Shown piece by piece: positions 1-11,685 of a stretch of 64,000 nucleotides of DNA (positions are counted from its first letter, which is position 1; every line of letters begins with the position of its first letter). The translations under genes were made by a program, and so were the position numbers. This DNA is from Vigna angularis (taxonomy: Eukaryota; Streptophyta; Magnoliopsida; Fabales; Fabaceae): NCBI RefSeq assembly GCF_016808095.1, contig NC_068975.1:33131001-33195000 (forward strand), written 5' to 3'. The notes beneath the pieces are model-generated. The model was not told the DNA's origin, ran no database searches, and was given only the letters and a program-made list of their open reading frames with translations.

Positions 1-644
1 AAACAAGAGAATTTGTGACCCAAAAAGGAGTCATGAAAAGGAGAAGTTGGATGAATTTAGAATAGAGATAGAGGAGCCAGAAATCCTCCTTGACAGGGAT
101 AGCTCAACGAGAAACAGAAGACATGGTGGGATTAGATCTATCAAGTATTCAAAAGAAAAAATAAGCACAAACTCCAATTCAAGAAATTCTAACTGTCCAA
201 GTGATATCGAATCGGCAAGGCTTCCCAAGAAGAGAGTAACAATCCAGTTGCTACATGAATGCAGGAGTAGCTCACAGGGAAGCCATGGAAAATTAATAAT
301 CCTGCCCGATTCGTTAGAAGAACTGCTCAAAATTGCCGGTAAGCTTTTTGACCTTCAAAATAAAACGTTGATTATGAATTATGATTTAAGAACATATAGA
401 AGAGCAATTATAGTTTCAAAAAAATACATGTTATATTCAAGAAACAAAAACAGAGTAACTTTTTACTGCTCCCACTTTGTCCTCCTAACTATAAACTTGC
501 AAAATTGCAGGTGAAAAATTTGGCGGCTTGAACCCTACAAAAGTAGTAAATACAGAGAATGCAGAGATAGATGACATAAATGTAATCCGAGATGGCGATC
601 GTCTCTTTCTTCTGTGCTGCGATAACGAAAATCTGTGTTCGTGA
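1..644 (+). CDS. Shaker-type K+ channel (AKT family), C-terminal end with KHA domain, partial
   Basis: This is the 3' end of a gene that begins before the window. Reading frame 2 is open from base 2 to a GT donor at 339; the second exon runs 511-641 with the TGA stop at 642-644. Splicing joins ...EELLKIAG to EKFGGLNPTKVV and gives a KHA domain: KKRVTIQLL, then GKLIILPDSLEELL, then NAEIDDINVIRDGDRLFLL. In plant inward-rectifying K+ channels of the AKT1/SPIK/AKT2 group this domain closes the cytosolic C-terminus and is thought to help tetramer clustering (family knowledge). The part before it is basic and Ser/Asn-rich, like the linker after the ankyrin repeats. The pore, the voltage sensor and the cyclic-nucleotide-binding domain lie outside the window, so the exact AKT type cannot be decided. 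Confidence 0.8.
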
Positions 645-997
645 TGCTATGAAGATAGATAACATCTTTAGGAAAATAATGACAACCGTGTAATCGAATC
701 ATAAAATGCTAAGCATTCAGAAAGACATGGAAAATCATACAATTAAATTACAAAAGTTGCTTGCTGTTCAATGTTCACTTCTTAAAACAAAATTTTACAA
801 TCTCGATCAGATAGGGCCGGCTATAAATTCAAGAAAATGAGTCAAAATCAATTTGACGGGTTCTAAATGTGTTTTGTGATGAATTGCCTGATTGAAACAG
901 TATTTCACAGTTTTTTCTAAATGTGTTTTTAATATTTCTGTGTTGTATAATGTGTCATTGGTGTTACATAAGAGAGTTTTGTATTCAATTTAGAAAA
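645..997. other. 3' flank of the K+ channel gene, no gene seen
   Basis: About 350 bases between the channel stop codon and the MITE. It probably contains the 3' UTR. No open frame or repeat was recognised. The last nine bases (989-997) are the left target-site duplication of the MITE. Confidence 0.5.
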
Positions 998-1372
998 GGG
1001 TTAAATATGTTTTTGATCCCTTAACTTTTAGCGAAAATTGGAATTAGTCCCTTTTTTAAACTTTGGCCTAATTTAGTCCCAAACTTTAGAAATGTGTGAA
1101 TTTAGTCCTTTTAAGTAAATTTTGTTAGGTTTATTTGATGTTTCAAGTGCGTTTCATGATAGTATTTGAGTTGTTTACACCGTTTGACACATTTTTGCTT
1201 TAATGTTCACTGAGAAATGTGTTTAAAGGATCAAATAAAGTTAACAAAATTTAGTTAAAAGGACTAAATTCACACATTTCTAAAGTTTGGAGACTAAATT
1301 AGTCCAAAGTTTTGAAGAGGGACTAATTCCAATTTTCGCTGAAAGTTAAGGGATCAAAAACATATTTAACCC
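998..1372. mobile_element. Mutator-like MITE (foldback, 9-bp TSD)
   Basis: A 375-bp element flanked by a perfect 9-bp direct repeat TTTAGAAAA (989-997 and 1373-1381). Its two ends are long inverted repeats that both start GGGTTAAATATGTTTTTGAT and stay alignable for roughly 150 bp with few mismatches, so almost the whole element can fold back on itself. A 9-bp target duplication with long TIRs is the hallmark of Mutator-superfamily non-autonomous elements. It has no coding capacity. Ends of this type are, from memory, common in legume genomes. The high similarity of the arms suggests a fairly recent insertion. Confidence 0.85.
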
Positions 1373-2321
1373 TTTAGAAAACTTAACTGTATTATCTAAA
1401 ACACTAGAGGACTTAATTGAATTAAATAAAATTTAGAAGCCTAATTAAATTTTTTAAACAAATTAGAAAAAATATATTTAACCTTATTTATTTTAAGTAA
1501 TATACTACTTTCTTTTATTTATTTATTAGATACTAGTCATTATATATTGATTATGTAATTTATTTCTAATAAGTTACTTGCATATTTCATATTTTATAAT
1601 TTAATTTACTGTGGTTGTATACTAATTAATTAAGACTTTTATGAAAGATATAAACTCAAACTTCTATGAAATAGTGAAAAGTTAGAAAAAAAAATGAAAA
1701 AATAAAGTAATATATTATTTAAATAAATAAACCTAAATATTTTTTTGATTATTATTTGGAAAAATTAATTAAATTCGTAATTTTATTTGATTTAACTAAA
1801 TTTTTTAGTTTTTAAAAATGATGAAATTAAGTAATTTAAATTGAATACAAAATAATTACATGTGACCATGTATAAACACGTGAGATATGAATCTGTCACG
1901 TAATACTGATACAGTCATGTAATGATTATTTTTATTTTATAAATAAAAAAATACAATAAAAATAAAAATAATTAAAAGAAAAAGAAAATACAACGAACTA
2001 TGTTAATGCTATTCTAACTAAATTTGATATTTTAAAAAACTAAAAAATTTAATTAAATAAAATAAAATTCATGGGTTTAATTGAATTTTTTAAAACAATT
2101 AAAGGAAAAAAAAAAGGTATTTAGCTTATGATAACCTATTCATTACAGAGGAATAAAAATTGGTGGGTAGAAGAAAATTTGAATTTTACGCAGAGAGGTA
2201 AAAACGAAATTGGCGCCTGAGAAGCGCGCGCTTTTAAATTCGAAACGATGGTTAAGAATAAAACCTTCGTTCCCGCATGAGTTCTGTTGTTCATGCTAGT
2301 GTCTACGTTTGGGACATCGCA
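1373..2321. other. AT-rich intergenic DNA and BRCA1 upstream region
   Basis: AT-rich sequence without a supported gene. The last ~150 bases become GC-richer and should hold the BRCA1 promoter and 5' UTR. Confidence 0.5.
2210..2217. promoter_or_regulatory. Possible E2F site upstream of BRCA1
   Basis: TTGGCGCC lies about 105 bases before the BRCA1 start codon, in a local GC-rich patch that continues into GCGCGCGC. It resembles the plant E2F core (TTTSSCGC), and BRCA1 genes are typically switched on at G1/S and after DNA damage (family knowledge). It is a one-base-imperfect match chosen by eye, so it is only suggestive. Confidence 0.3.
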
Positions 2322-5300
2322 ATGGGAGATTTAGAGAGAATGGGCAGAGAACTCAAATGCCCAATCTGGTAATTGCAATTATCAATAATCTCTTTCTTCT
2401 TTCTTTTTCCATTTCGCCTCTGTTTCTCTTTCTCTTGTTCTTCCTGTTTCTGTTTCTCTTGTTCTTCCTGTTTCATTAGCTTTGCATTGTTTGTACAGTT
2501 GGAGTTTGTTCGACTCTGCGGTTTCGCTTACCTGCAATCATCACTTCTGCAAGTAAATGCCCTCACTCTCCACGTTCTTTTCTATTCCCGCTTCTTCTTT
2601 GACCTTTTCTTTAATAACAACACTGATTGGACCTAATTTTACTTTGCATTAAGCTCGTGTATTGTAAAGTCCATGAAATCAGCATCTGCTTGTCCTGTAT
2701 GTAAAATCCCGTTCACTCGTCGAGGTACGTTTTTTGCCCTCACTTTCTTGCTCAACCCTAATTGAGCATTTTATTTTGTTTTTAATTACAAATTAAATTG
2801 GACAGTCTTAATCGTCGAATGAAATTTTTTAGCATGTTTTAATAAGAAAGCTCTTAATATTGTAATTTTAGAATTCATTTAGTGAGAAACGCGGTGAGTC
2901 CGTTTTAGTTACTTTTGCTAAAGAACTGCTTATATGGACAACATCGTAAAGACACAGCTTATGGTTCATTTTTTGTACAGAGATTCGCCCTGCTCCTCAT
3001 ATGGACAACTTGGTCAATATATATACGAGCATGGAAGTTGCTTCAGGAATCAATATATTTGTTACCCAGAATGTATCTCAAGCTAAATTATCGGGTGAGT
3101 GGTTTGATTTTGCTTTTTAGTTTCCCATATATGTCGGTCTATCACATACCATTTCAATGTCTAACTGATAACAATTGGGGAACAAGCCTTTGTGAATCTG
3201 CTGTACTTCTTTTTAACCGCTGGTTAACATTGTATTGCAGATGTGGAAAAGCAATGTGATGGTAGTGCCGACTTTGGCAAAGTGGAAGCTGGTGGATCTC
3301 GTAAAGGTCATGTGCAAGAGAAGAAAACCCGGAAGATGAAGAAGGCGAAGAAGACAGTCCAGGTCAACATGGAAAGTTCAGGCTCTGGCTTACCAAAACC
3401 TTCTTTTCCAGCCAAGAAAAGGGTGCTGGTGCCACAAAATATTCTTTCAGAGACTCCAATGAAAAATTTAAAGCTTGGAGATTGTCTTAGTGAAATTAAC
3501 AAAGAGAAAGGAGTGCAAAAGGTTCCTCTCATTGGAAGTGAAATGCCTCTACAAAGTGAAAAATCTGTTCCTGTTCTTTCACCTTTCTTTTGGTTGAGAG
3601 AGGAAAAGGATGGTGAAAAGTCGAGCCCACCAACTGACGAGGATCAATTTATTGATGGATCAACACCAAATCCTCCTTCATTTAGTGATCTCAGGGACTC
3701 GGATGATGAAAACACTTCTAATGTCGCTCCATTCGTAAGTACTGGATTAACAAACGAGTATATTATAAAGATGATTAATTGGTGGTTTTTTTTTTTTGTT
3801 GATAGTTGTGCATTTTATGTGACTATGAGCTCTTTGACATTTATATCTTATAGGTTTTATCTACATTTTATCTATTTTTCTTTGGTACAATTGAGTATCG
3901 GAATATCGAGTGAAGCAAACTTTGTTGAAGTCATTAAAAATCCAAATTTTGATTTACTAACTGTTGTTATATATTTTTTTGAGACGTTCTGTTTTTTTAT
4001 GGTTAGATATTAAAACAGGTTGCATTGCTCAAGCTGAGTAACACTGATAATACGAATATTAAAAATTGCATTAATGACAGTTTTTTGATACTGTTATGCA
4101 GGATGAGGGGCAAAATCAAATCTCTGTTAATTTATTTGATAGTGAGATGTTTGAATGGACACAAAGGCCTTGCTCTCCTGAATTATTTTCAAGTCCCTCT
4201 AAAATGCAGGTATTGAAAGCATTTAAGTCACATGATATTCATACACAATTAAGGATTATACGTATTCCCCACTAATTGAAGTTTTAATGACTCGCGTCTT
4301 AGCTGCAGGTCATGGATACTTACGAGGATGATGAAAATCAAGATGAATTGGTGGCTGCCTCACAGGAACTGGACGCAAATCTACCCATTACTGATGCTGA
4401 CAACATGAAAATTGAGAATCCCAAAGGAAATAAAACAGCTGATGCATTACCACCAAATGTTTCTCCTCTAATTAGAAGTTCTGCTGATATAAATGGACAA
4501 ATAAAGTCTAGGAAAAGGGGAAGGAAGGCTATGGCAAAATTTAGGCATGAGCAGATTGTCGAACCAAAAAATTCAATTGATGGAATGCATCTTGTTGGAC
4601 ATGTATCACTAGAAGTCACTCAGGAACGAGCATTGGACTGCAAACCCAAATCTTGTAATCTGGGGAAGGCTAGTAGAAGGGGCAAGAAGGTTTGTTTCAA
4701 TACCAGGTCAGTTCCAACATCTACAAGTGCATGTACAGTACCTGATACGTCAGGAGTTTTAAGTATTGATGAAATGGAGATGGTTGCAAATTCATCTATT
4801 TCGCCATCTAAACAAGAAAATGAGAAGCATTGTCCTCTGGAGATTGCTGGAAAAAGCCAGAAGATAATATCTGGAAAACAAATAAAGTATAGGAAAAGGG
4901 GAAGGAAGGCTAGGACAAAAATTAGACATGAGCAGATTGTCGAACCAAAAAATTCAATTGATGGAATGCATGTTGATGGACATGTATCATTAGAAGTCAC
5001 TCAGGAACGAGCATTGGACTGCAAACTCAAATCTTGTAATCTGGGGATGGCTAGTAGAAGGGGCAAGAAGGTTTGTTTCGATACCAGTTCAGTTCCAACA
5101 TCTACAAGTGCATGTACAGTCCCTGATTCGTCAGGAGTTTTAAGTATTGATGAAATGGAGATGGTTGCAAATCCATGTATTTCGCCATCTAAACAAGAAA
5201 ATGAGAAGCATTGTCCTCTGGAGATTGCTGGAAAAATCCAGAAGATAATATCTGGAAAACAAAATATGAACCCAACCGAAGAGTTTGCTGGTTCTGATTC

Positions 5301-7896
5301 ATCCCTTTTCAGTCTACAGACAAACAGTAATGTGAATACCTCTAAAAGCAAGCAATCCAAAAACATATTTACTAGAAAATCTATATCTGGCAGTAAAAAG
5401 TTGAGAAATACTGAAAGGTCAAAGCTTTCTTCTGAATGTACCTCTATCACTAAAAATGCTGAAGAAATTCTACCTAATGAAAGTGTTCATCACTGTCCTC
5501 ATGTCGGCGATTTGAATGATACATCAAAAGAGAAACATCGTTCTTTGACTGATAAAACAGTTTTAAGGAAATGTGAGAGCCATGTCGAGAAGTATCAATG
5601 TTTTTTCTGTCTCTCATCAGAAGAATCAGAGGTATTGTTGTTTACTTGCTTTTCTTGTCATCACTATAATTGGACTGGAACTTACAGTATGTAATTCCAA
5701 ATACAGGTTTCTGGCCCTATGGTGCATTATCTTGATGGCAAACCTGTACCTGCAGATCATGAAGGGGGGTTTAAAGTCACACATTGTCACAGGAACTGCA
5801 CAGAATGGTAAAGATTTGTTCCAGGAGTAGTGCTATATCTGTCTTGGTATTTTGGACTTGCTTTTGTTCTTAAGATGTCTTGCTTATTCTGATATTTATC
5901 ACCCTTCAAATAATTAAGCATTTGGTAATATGGATTATATTTAGGTTGATTTTGGTAATTGGCTCTAGTTTGAATTTAGGATTGAGTAATTTGTTCTAAA
6001 TGTTCACAGGGCCCCCAATGTATATTTTGACGGTGAAAATGCAATAAATCTTGAAGCTGAGATAAGTAGAAGTCGAAGAATTAAATGTAGTTTTTGTGGA
6101 CTTAAAGGGGCCGCACTTGGTTGTTATGAGAAAAGTTGTCGCAGGAGCTTTCATGTTCCTTGTGCCAAGTGGACTTCTTTATGTCGTTGGGATACGGTAT
6201 GTGATGAAAATTGAACCACTTTTTGAAATCAAATACCGTTTTCAGATTGAAGGCCTAATTAGATCCTGCTAATTTACTGCAGCAAAACTTCGTCATGTTA
6301 TGTCCTCTACATGCATCCTCCATGTTACCCTGTGAAGATTCAGGTTCCCAAAAAAGGAGCAAGAAAGGCCAAGGTAGAGATGGCAAAAACCATGGTCCTA
6401 GTCTTGACACTATAAGCCAAACACGGGCTGATCATAGATCTTACAAGAAAATTGTTCTATGTTGTTCTGCTCTATCCGTACAGGAGAAGGTAAAATAATT
6501 TCATTTAATTTCTAATTATCTTATATTTCATTGAAGAAATTTATCTATTGCCTTTTCTTTTGTTGAAATTGTAGGACATTGTTTCCAAATTCGAAAGTGT
6601 ATCTAAAGTTACAATTTTGAAAAATTGGGACTCGAGTGTCACCCATGTTATAGCATCAACGGATGAAAACGGGGCATGCAGAAGAACCCTGAAAGTATTG
6701 TTGGGTATCCTGGAGGGAAAGTGGATTGTAAAAGTTGAGTGTAAGTTCATCCTTTCTATTTCTAACTACTATGCATTTATCATAAGAATATAATAAATGT
6801 CTGAACTTCCGTTTTCTTATTTGGTAATGGGGTTGTTGGTTGGTTTTTTCCTTATCAGGGATCAAAGCTTGCATGAAGGAAATGAATCCTGTTGGTGAGG
6901 AGCGTTATGAAACTAATGTTGACATCCACGGAATTAGGGATGGTCCTCGTCTTGGACGACTAAGAGTATTGAACAAGGTTAGATTTTTCATCGTTGTCAA
7001 TTATAATTACTACACTACTATTACTACAAGAAAGTGATTTGAAGGCAAAAGAAAACATAGCAATACCGTTCCTTCTGGTAGTCATTATTTTGTTTTTTGA
7101 TTCAGTGATTCGATTGAATTTATAATCTTGATCCAATTTAGGCTAGTGTAACCACTCCAGCTAAGTACAGCTAACCTAGAGAAATCATTCTCAAGTAGTG
7201 TAAGGAGAGGCATAAATATCTGCGTAGCAAATATAAGGGAACCTCATTAATTAGATGCAATAAATCATTCTCGAGAAGTATGCTTTCACACAGTTACTGT
7301 TAGGATTTAGATGTAAGTAGCTGCTAAGTATAGTATAGACTATATCTGCTTTTGCAGTAGAGAAAAGACCCGCTGAAATTGGAGGAATGAGTGTCAGTTT
7401 TCATTCTTCCGTTTAAAGGCGAGCTGGAAAGGTAGTAGATGCTGTTATTAGTGCAATTCAGTTGAGTTAAGCTAGATTAATTGCAGTATATTTCACTAAA
7501 TTCTTGTTTGCAAACTGATGGCTGTGTTGACAATTTCTTATGCAGCAACCAAAGCTTTTTTATGGCTACAAGTTTTATTTTATGGGAGATTTTTTACCTT
7601 CATACAAGGGGTATCTGCAAGAACTTGTGGTTGCTGCTGGTGGGATAATTCTGCATAGAAAACCGGTGTCTTGTGACCAAAAGTCAATGTTACCAGATTC
7701 ACATTCATACCAGAACTTCATAGTTTACAGCCTCGAGCTGCCGGATGAATGTAAGCCTTCAGAAATGGATACAATTTGCAGACAAAGGTGTCATGATGCA
7801 GAGGTTGTGGCAAATTCTACAGGCTCTAAGGTTGTAACTAATACATGGATTCTTAATTCAATTGCAGCCTGCAAACTGCAATGCCTTGCTCAATGA
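2322..7896 (+). CDS. BRCA1: BRCA1 homologue (RING-ePHD-BRCT DNA-repair ubiquitin ligase)
   Basis: Thirteen exons join in frame to 1113 aa: 2322-2368, 2499-2552, 2654-2724, 2981-3094, 3241-3734, 4102-4209, 4309-5631, 5707-5807, 6010-6196, 6283-6489, 6575-6740, 6859-6977, 7546-7896. The start MGDLERMGRELKCPIC opens a complete C3HC4 RING (C13, C16, C28, H30, C33, C36, C47, C50); the codon for C16 is split across intron 1. It is followed by PHMDNLV, typical of plant BRCA1 rather than BARD1. SPFFWLRE comes near residue 215. An extended PHD (about 726-850; CFFC, IKCSFC, SCRRSFHVPC, CPLH) precedes two BRCT repeats (about 890-990 and 998-1105). With BARD1 it would act in the nucleus as an E3 ligase in homologous recombination. 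Arabidopsis BRCA1 is 941 aa; the extra length here is largely the 127-residue duplication at 4501-5262. Confidence 0.93.
4501..5262 (+). repeat. In-frame tandem duplication (2 x 381 bp) inside BRCA1 exon 7
   Basis: Two head-to-tail units, 4501-4881 and 4882-5262, each 381 bp (127 codons), encode residues 361-487 and 488-614 of BRCA1. By eye they differ at 17 positions; 14 of these change the amino acid. Each unit carries a basic cluster RKRGRK, a second basic patch SRRGKK, and an acidic stretch LSIDEMEM. No known domain was recognised; the region is the usually disordered middle of plant BRCA1. Both units keep the frame and no stop is present. Confidence 0.95.
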
Positions 7897-8813
7897 AATG
7901 TGAATATTCAGATAATTTACGATCGCCAACTGATATTTCCCTTATTATCTTAATTATCATATTAAAAACATTATTATTGACCATTTATGGAACAACATAT
8001 TTTAGTGTAATATATTGTGATTCTTGTATATCCCCGCTGGGTTGATAATTGTTACTGAAACCATCAGATATCGATGGCTATATCTCAGTCAGTACGTTTT
8101 AATAGCAAAAATGCAAATAAGTCTCTATGCAGCCACTACAACTTTTTAGTAACTAAACGTTACGTGAAATTGTCTGTAACATCGAAAGAGTTTGCGCCAT
8201 TGGTAACGGTCAATTACCCTCGTTTATTGTCACCTTTTGGGAAAGTGGTAATCATTTTTTGGAAGTGTTACGAATAACTTGTGTTTGGTTCAGCTTTGCC
8301 TTTTAGGTCTTCACGTCAATTTTCCATGTCAAAATAAAAGCTATTCTTTGTAACTTCTGATGGTGCACGTCCTGTAGTCCAAGCACCGAACCCATCATGG
8401 ACTTAATCTTATCATTAAACAACCTTTTATTTGTGTAAAATTCCAGGTTTTACTTCAACAGTACGCTGACGATTCTGATGATACAAGATTAAATTAATCC
8501 ATCTTCATAGGGGCATTTAAACTGGATAATGTAAGGTTATAATCAACTGTGCTTGTCTGGCACAGATGGAACTGGATCATCATGTTCACGGTGAAAATAT
8601 TTTTTAGAGACCAGACTGTGGTACAGGCTTTCATTAAATGTTTCGCGTTTTGTGGAGTTTAATATCACCCTCTATCTCCGGTTCTAATTCCATGATATTA
8701 GGTTATTAATTATTTCTAAAAATTCTAAATTCAATAATAGATAAAATCAATTTATAATATAGTGGGTAATCAATAATCTCACACGAACTTGTTAACGTTC
8801 TTTTCAATTCATG
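7897..8813. other. BRCA1 3' flank, no gene seen
   Basis: About 900 bases between BRCA1 and the duplicated fragment. The BRCA1 3' UTR should lie at its start. A 67-codon open frame at 8074-8277 has no recognisable motif and was not accepted. Confidence 0.5.
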
Positions 8814-8900
8814 CTTCTTTGACCTTTTCTTTAATAACAACACTGATTGGACCTAGTTCTACTTTGCATTAAGCTCATGTATTGTGAAGTCCATGAAATC
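8814..8900 (+). repeat. Dispersed copy of the BRCA1 intron 2/exon 3 junction
   Basis: These 87 bases match 2594-2680 inside BRCA1 with only four mismatches at a constant offset of 6220 bases. The source spans the end of intron 2, its AG acceptor and the first 27 bases of exon 3, up to the codons for KSMKS. Similarity stops abruptly on both sides. The copy ends 38 bases before the start codon of the PPR gene, so it is likely part of that gene's leader or core promoter. It cannot encode BRCA1 sequence usefully. Confidence 0.9.
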
Positions 8901-8938
8901 GGACTCTTTTCGTGTGATGTGTGACTGAGACGAGCCAA

Positions 8939-10774
8939 ATGAAGGTGTGCTATAAGCTTTCTTCGTTGATGCACAGTCACACATCCATGTTCCTTGCTAC
9001 AAACTTGTTATCAACCACCCCAGAGAACCAACTGCCATACTACCTTCTCACTAAGTGCATTGCTCTGTTGCAATCCTGTGCTTCTTCCAAGCACAAACTA
9101 AGGCAAATTCATGCATTTTCCGTTAGGCATGGTGTTTCACTCCACAACCCTGACATGGCCAAGCATCTTATCTTCACCATTGTGTCCCTTTCTGCACCCA
9201 TGTCCTATGCTTACAACGTATTCACCACGATACATAACCCCAACGTCTTCACGTGGAACACCATGATCAGGGGCTATGCTGAAAGTCAAAACCCGAGCCC
9301 TGCACTTCATTTGTATCGCCAAATGATAGTGTCTTGTGTTGAACCTGACACTCATACTTACCCTTTTCTTTTGAAAGCTATTTCCAAGTCATTGAATGTT
9401 AGAGAGGGAGAAGCAATACATTCAGTCACGATAAGAAACGGGTTTCAGTCGTTGCTTTTTGTTCAGAACAGTTTGCTTCATATATATGCTGCTTGTGGTT
9501 GCACTGAGAGTGCGTACAAGGTGTTTGAGTTAATGAAGGAAAGAGATCTCGTGGCTTGGAATTCTGTGATTAATGGGTTTGCTCTTAATGGAAGGCCCAA
9601 TGAAGCTTTGACTCTCTTTAGGGAGATGAGTGTGGAGGGCCTGGAGCCCGATGGGTTCACTGTGGTTAGCTTGTTATCTGCTTGTGCTGAGCTTGGTGCT
9701 CTTGAACTAGGACGTAGGGTTCATGTGTACTTGCTGAAGGTCGGGTTGAAGGAGAACTCGTATGTTACTAATTCATTGTTGGATCTGTATGCAAAGTGCG
9801 GGACTATCAGGGAGGCTCAACAAGTGTTCAGTGAGATGAGTGAAAGGAATGCAGTTTCTTGGACGTCATTGATTGTTGGCTTGGCTGTTAACGGGTTTGG
9901 TGAGGAAGCACTTGAGCTTTTCAAAGAGATGGAGGGACAAGGATTAGTGCCTACTGAGATCACTTTTGTTGGTGTCTTGTATGCTTGCAGCCATTGTGGG
10001 ATGTTGGATGAAGGGTTCAATTACTTTAGAAGAATGAAAGAGGAATATGGTATCATGCCTAGGATAGAACACTATGGTTGCGTGGTGGATCTGTTGAGTA
10101 GAGCGGGTTTAGTGAAACAAGCATACGAGTACATTCAGAACATGCCAGTGCAGCCAAATGCAGTTATTTGGAGGACCTTATTAGCGGCATGTACTAAACA
10201 TGGATATTTGGATCTGGGAGAGATAGCAAGATCTCACATATTGAAGTTAGAGCCTAAACATAGCGGGGACTATGTGCTGCTTTCAAATCTTTATGCCTCC
10301 GAGCGTCGTTGGACTGATGTGCAAGTTGTAAGGAGGTCCATGTTAAAGGATGGTGTTAAGAAAACACCTGGTTATAGTTTAGTCGAGTTGGGTAACCGTG
10401 TTTATGAATTTACTATGGGTGATAGATCTCATCCACAAAGTCGGGATGTATATGCGCTGCTAGAGAAGATTACAGAATTGTTGAAGCTAGAAGGTTATGT
10501 TCCTCTTACTGCAAATGTGCTTGCAGACATAGAGGAAGAGGAGAAGGAACAAGCTTTGTCTTATCACAGTGAAAAAGTTGCTATTGCTTTTATGCTCTTA
10601 AATACAGCGCCGGGGACCCCAATCAGGGTTGTGAAGAATTTAAGAGTTTGTGCAGATTGTCATTTGGCCATCAAACTCATATCGAAGATTTATGATAGAG
10701 AGATAGTTATCAGGGATGGCAGTAGATTTCACCATTTTAAAGGGGGTGCATGTTCCTGTAAAGATTACTGGTAA
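8939..10774 (+). CDS. PLS-class pentatricopeptide repeat protein with E and DYW domains
   Basis: One uninterrupted exon of 611 codons. The first in-frame ATG (8939) was chosen; the frame is open upstream only to 8921. After a hydrophobic N-terminus that may be an organelle targeting signal, repeated PPR units are seen (for example NVFTWNTMIRGYAES, DLVAWNSVINGFALNG, NAVSWTSLIVGLAVNG), followed by the E/E+ region (YVLLSNLYASERRW; GYSLVELGNRVYEF). A full DYW domain ends the protein: HSEK near 543-546, CADCH near 571-575, CSC near 605 and the terminal DYW. Those residues form the cytidine-deaminase-like zinc site that performs C-to-U RNA editing in mitochondria or plastids (family knowledge). From memory it resembles Arabidopsis At4g21065. 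The editing site is not known. Confidence 0.95.
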   Translation: MKVCYKLSSLMHSHTSMFLATNLLSTTPENQLPYYLLTKCIALLQSCASSKHKLRQIHAFSVRHGVSLHNPDMAKHLIFTIVSLSAPMSYAYNVFTTIHNPNVFTWNTMIRGYAESQNPSPALHLYRQMIVSCVEPDTHTYPFLLKAISKSLNVREGEAIHSVTIRNGFQSLLFVQNSLLHIYAACGCTESAYKVFELMKERDLVAWNSVINGFALNGRPNEALTLFREMSVEGLEPDGFTVVSLLSACAELGALELGRRVHVYLLKVGLKENSYVTNSLLDLYAKCGTIREAQQVFSEMSERNAVSWTSLIVGLAVNGFGEEALELFKEMEGQGLVPTEITFVGVLYACSHCGMLDEGFNYFRRMKEEYGIMPRIEHYGCVVDLLSRAGLVKQAYEYIQNMPVQPNAVIWRTLLAACTKHGYLDLGEIARSHILKLEPKHSGDYVLLSNLYASERRWTDVQVVRRSMLKDGVKKTPGYSLVELGNRVYEFTMGDRSHPQSRDVYALLEKITELLKLEGYVPLTANVLADIEEEEKEQALSYHSEKVAIAFMLLNTAPGTPIRVVKNLRVCADCHLAIKLISKIYDREIVIRDGSRFHHFKGGACSCKDYW

Positions 10775-11685
10775 TAATTATAAATTGTGATTCATCGTTT
10801 CAATTGCGTGGATTTATGTAATAGGTTTTAAGAACAGATGAGTTTTTGCCCTTATATTATAATAAATACACCAATTATTTATTCTTTTGCTTTCATTTTA
10901 AAAACTATATTTGGGTATAATTTGAATAAATTATATTAGTTCAAGAATGCAACAGTTCAACGTATTAAACCACAAAATACTAGTCACTGTAAAATAATAA
11001 GCCTCTCGACCGAGTTCTGGTTAGAAGGATGGAATGGAAATCCAATATATCTTTCAAAAGTTAACTAAGCAAGGATCTATGTAGTAAGCGTGTCCTTCTT
11101 GAGCCAGTTTCGATATGGTTCCTGTAACATTTGTTTTGTAAATTTCACAAGCATATTTTCTACAATCGAATTCGTATAAATGGTGATATATTTTCCTTGA
11201 TTTTTCGTTCTAAACTTCATAGCTGTGTTGTTCTCATGTTCTTTTCCTGGTATGAGTAATGTATTTATTTATAAACTCCACAAGAAATAGATTAGACTAC
11301 ACTGAACGAAAATTGAATTTAGGACATGCGTACAGAAAGTACTGGGATCTGGTTTGTACAACACTCGGGTCAGTGTACATCTGAGTGAACTAATGTTCAA
11401 AAACATGTGCAATGTCACCACTATCTTCTTTGACCTCTTCTTGACTCTCATCTTAAACATATTTTACATTCAACTGATTTGGTTAAAGGCTCCCTAATCT
11501 CTTTCTGCTGATATTCTAAGAGCATGCTTTCTAGATATGAAAATAGACGAGGCAGGCAAGAAATGAACAAGTGCATGCTTAAAAGGATGATGTATATTGA
11601 TACAACATCCATTCTCTTCCCCTCTAAATCATGCTTCTCTTCATTGCCTCCATCAATCAAGATATTGGGCTTTTTGCCTATCACA
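10775..11685. other. Intergenic DNA between convergent genes
   Basis: This stretch separates the 3' ends of the PPR gene (+) and the coiled-coil gene (-) and should hold both 3' UTRs. Short open frames here (11269-11460, 11448-11684, 11524-11712) have no recognisable motif. Confidence 0.5.

Noticed and set aside
2915..3259. 114-codon open frame overlapping BRCA1 exon 4
   Set aside because: Wrong frame relative to the spliced exon, which encodes PHMDNLV and joins in phase with exons 3 and 5.
4338..5450. Three adjoining minus-strand open frames opposite BRCA1 exon 7
   Set aside because: They are shadows of the duplicated coding sequence; two of them repeat each other because the sense strand is duplicated, and no motif is present.
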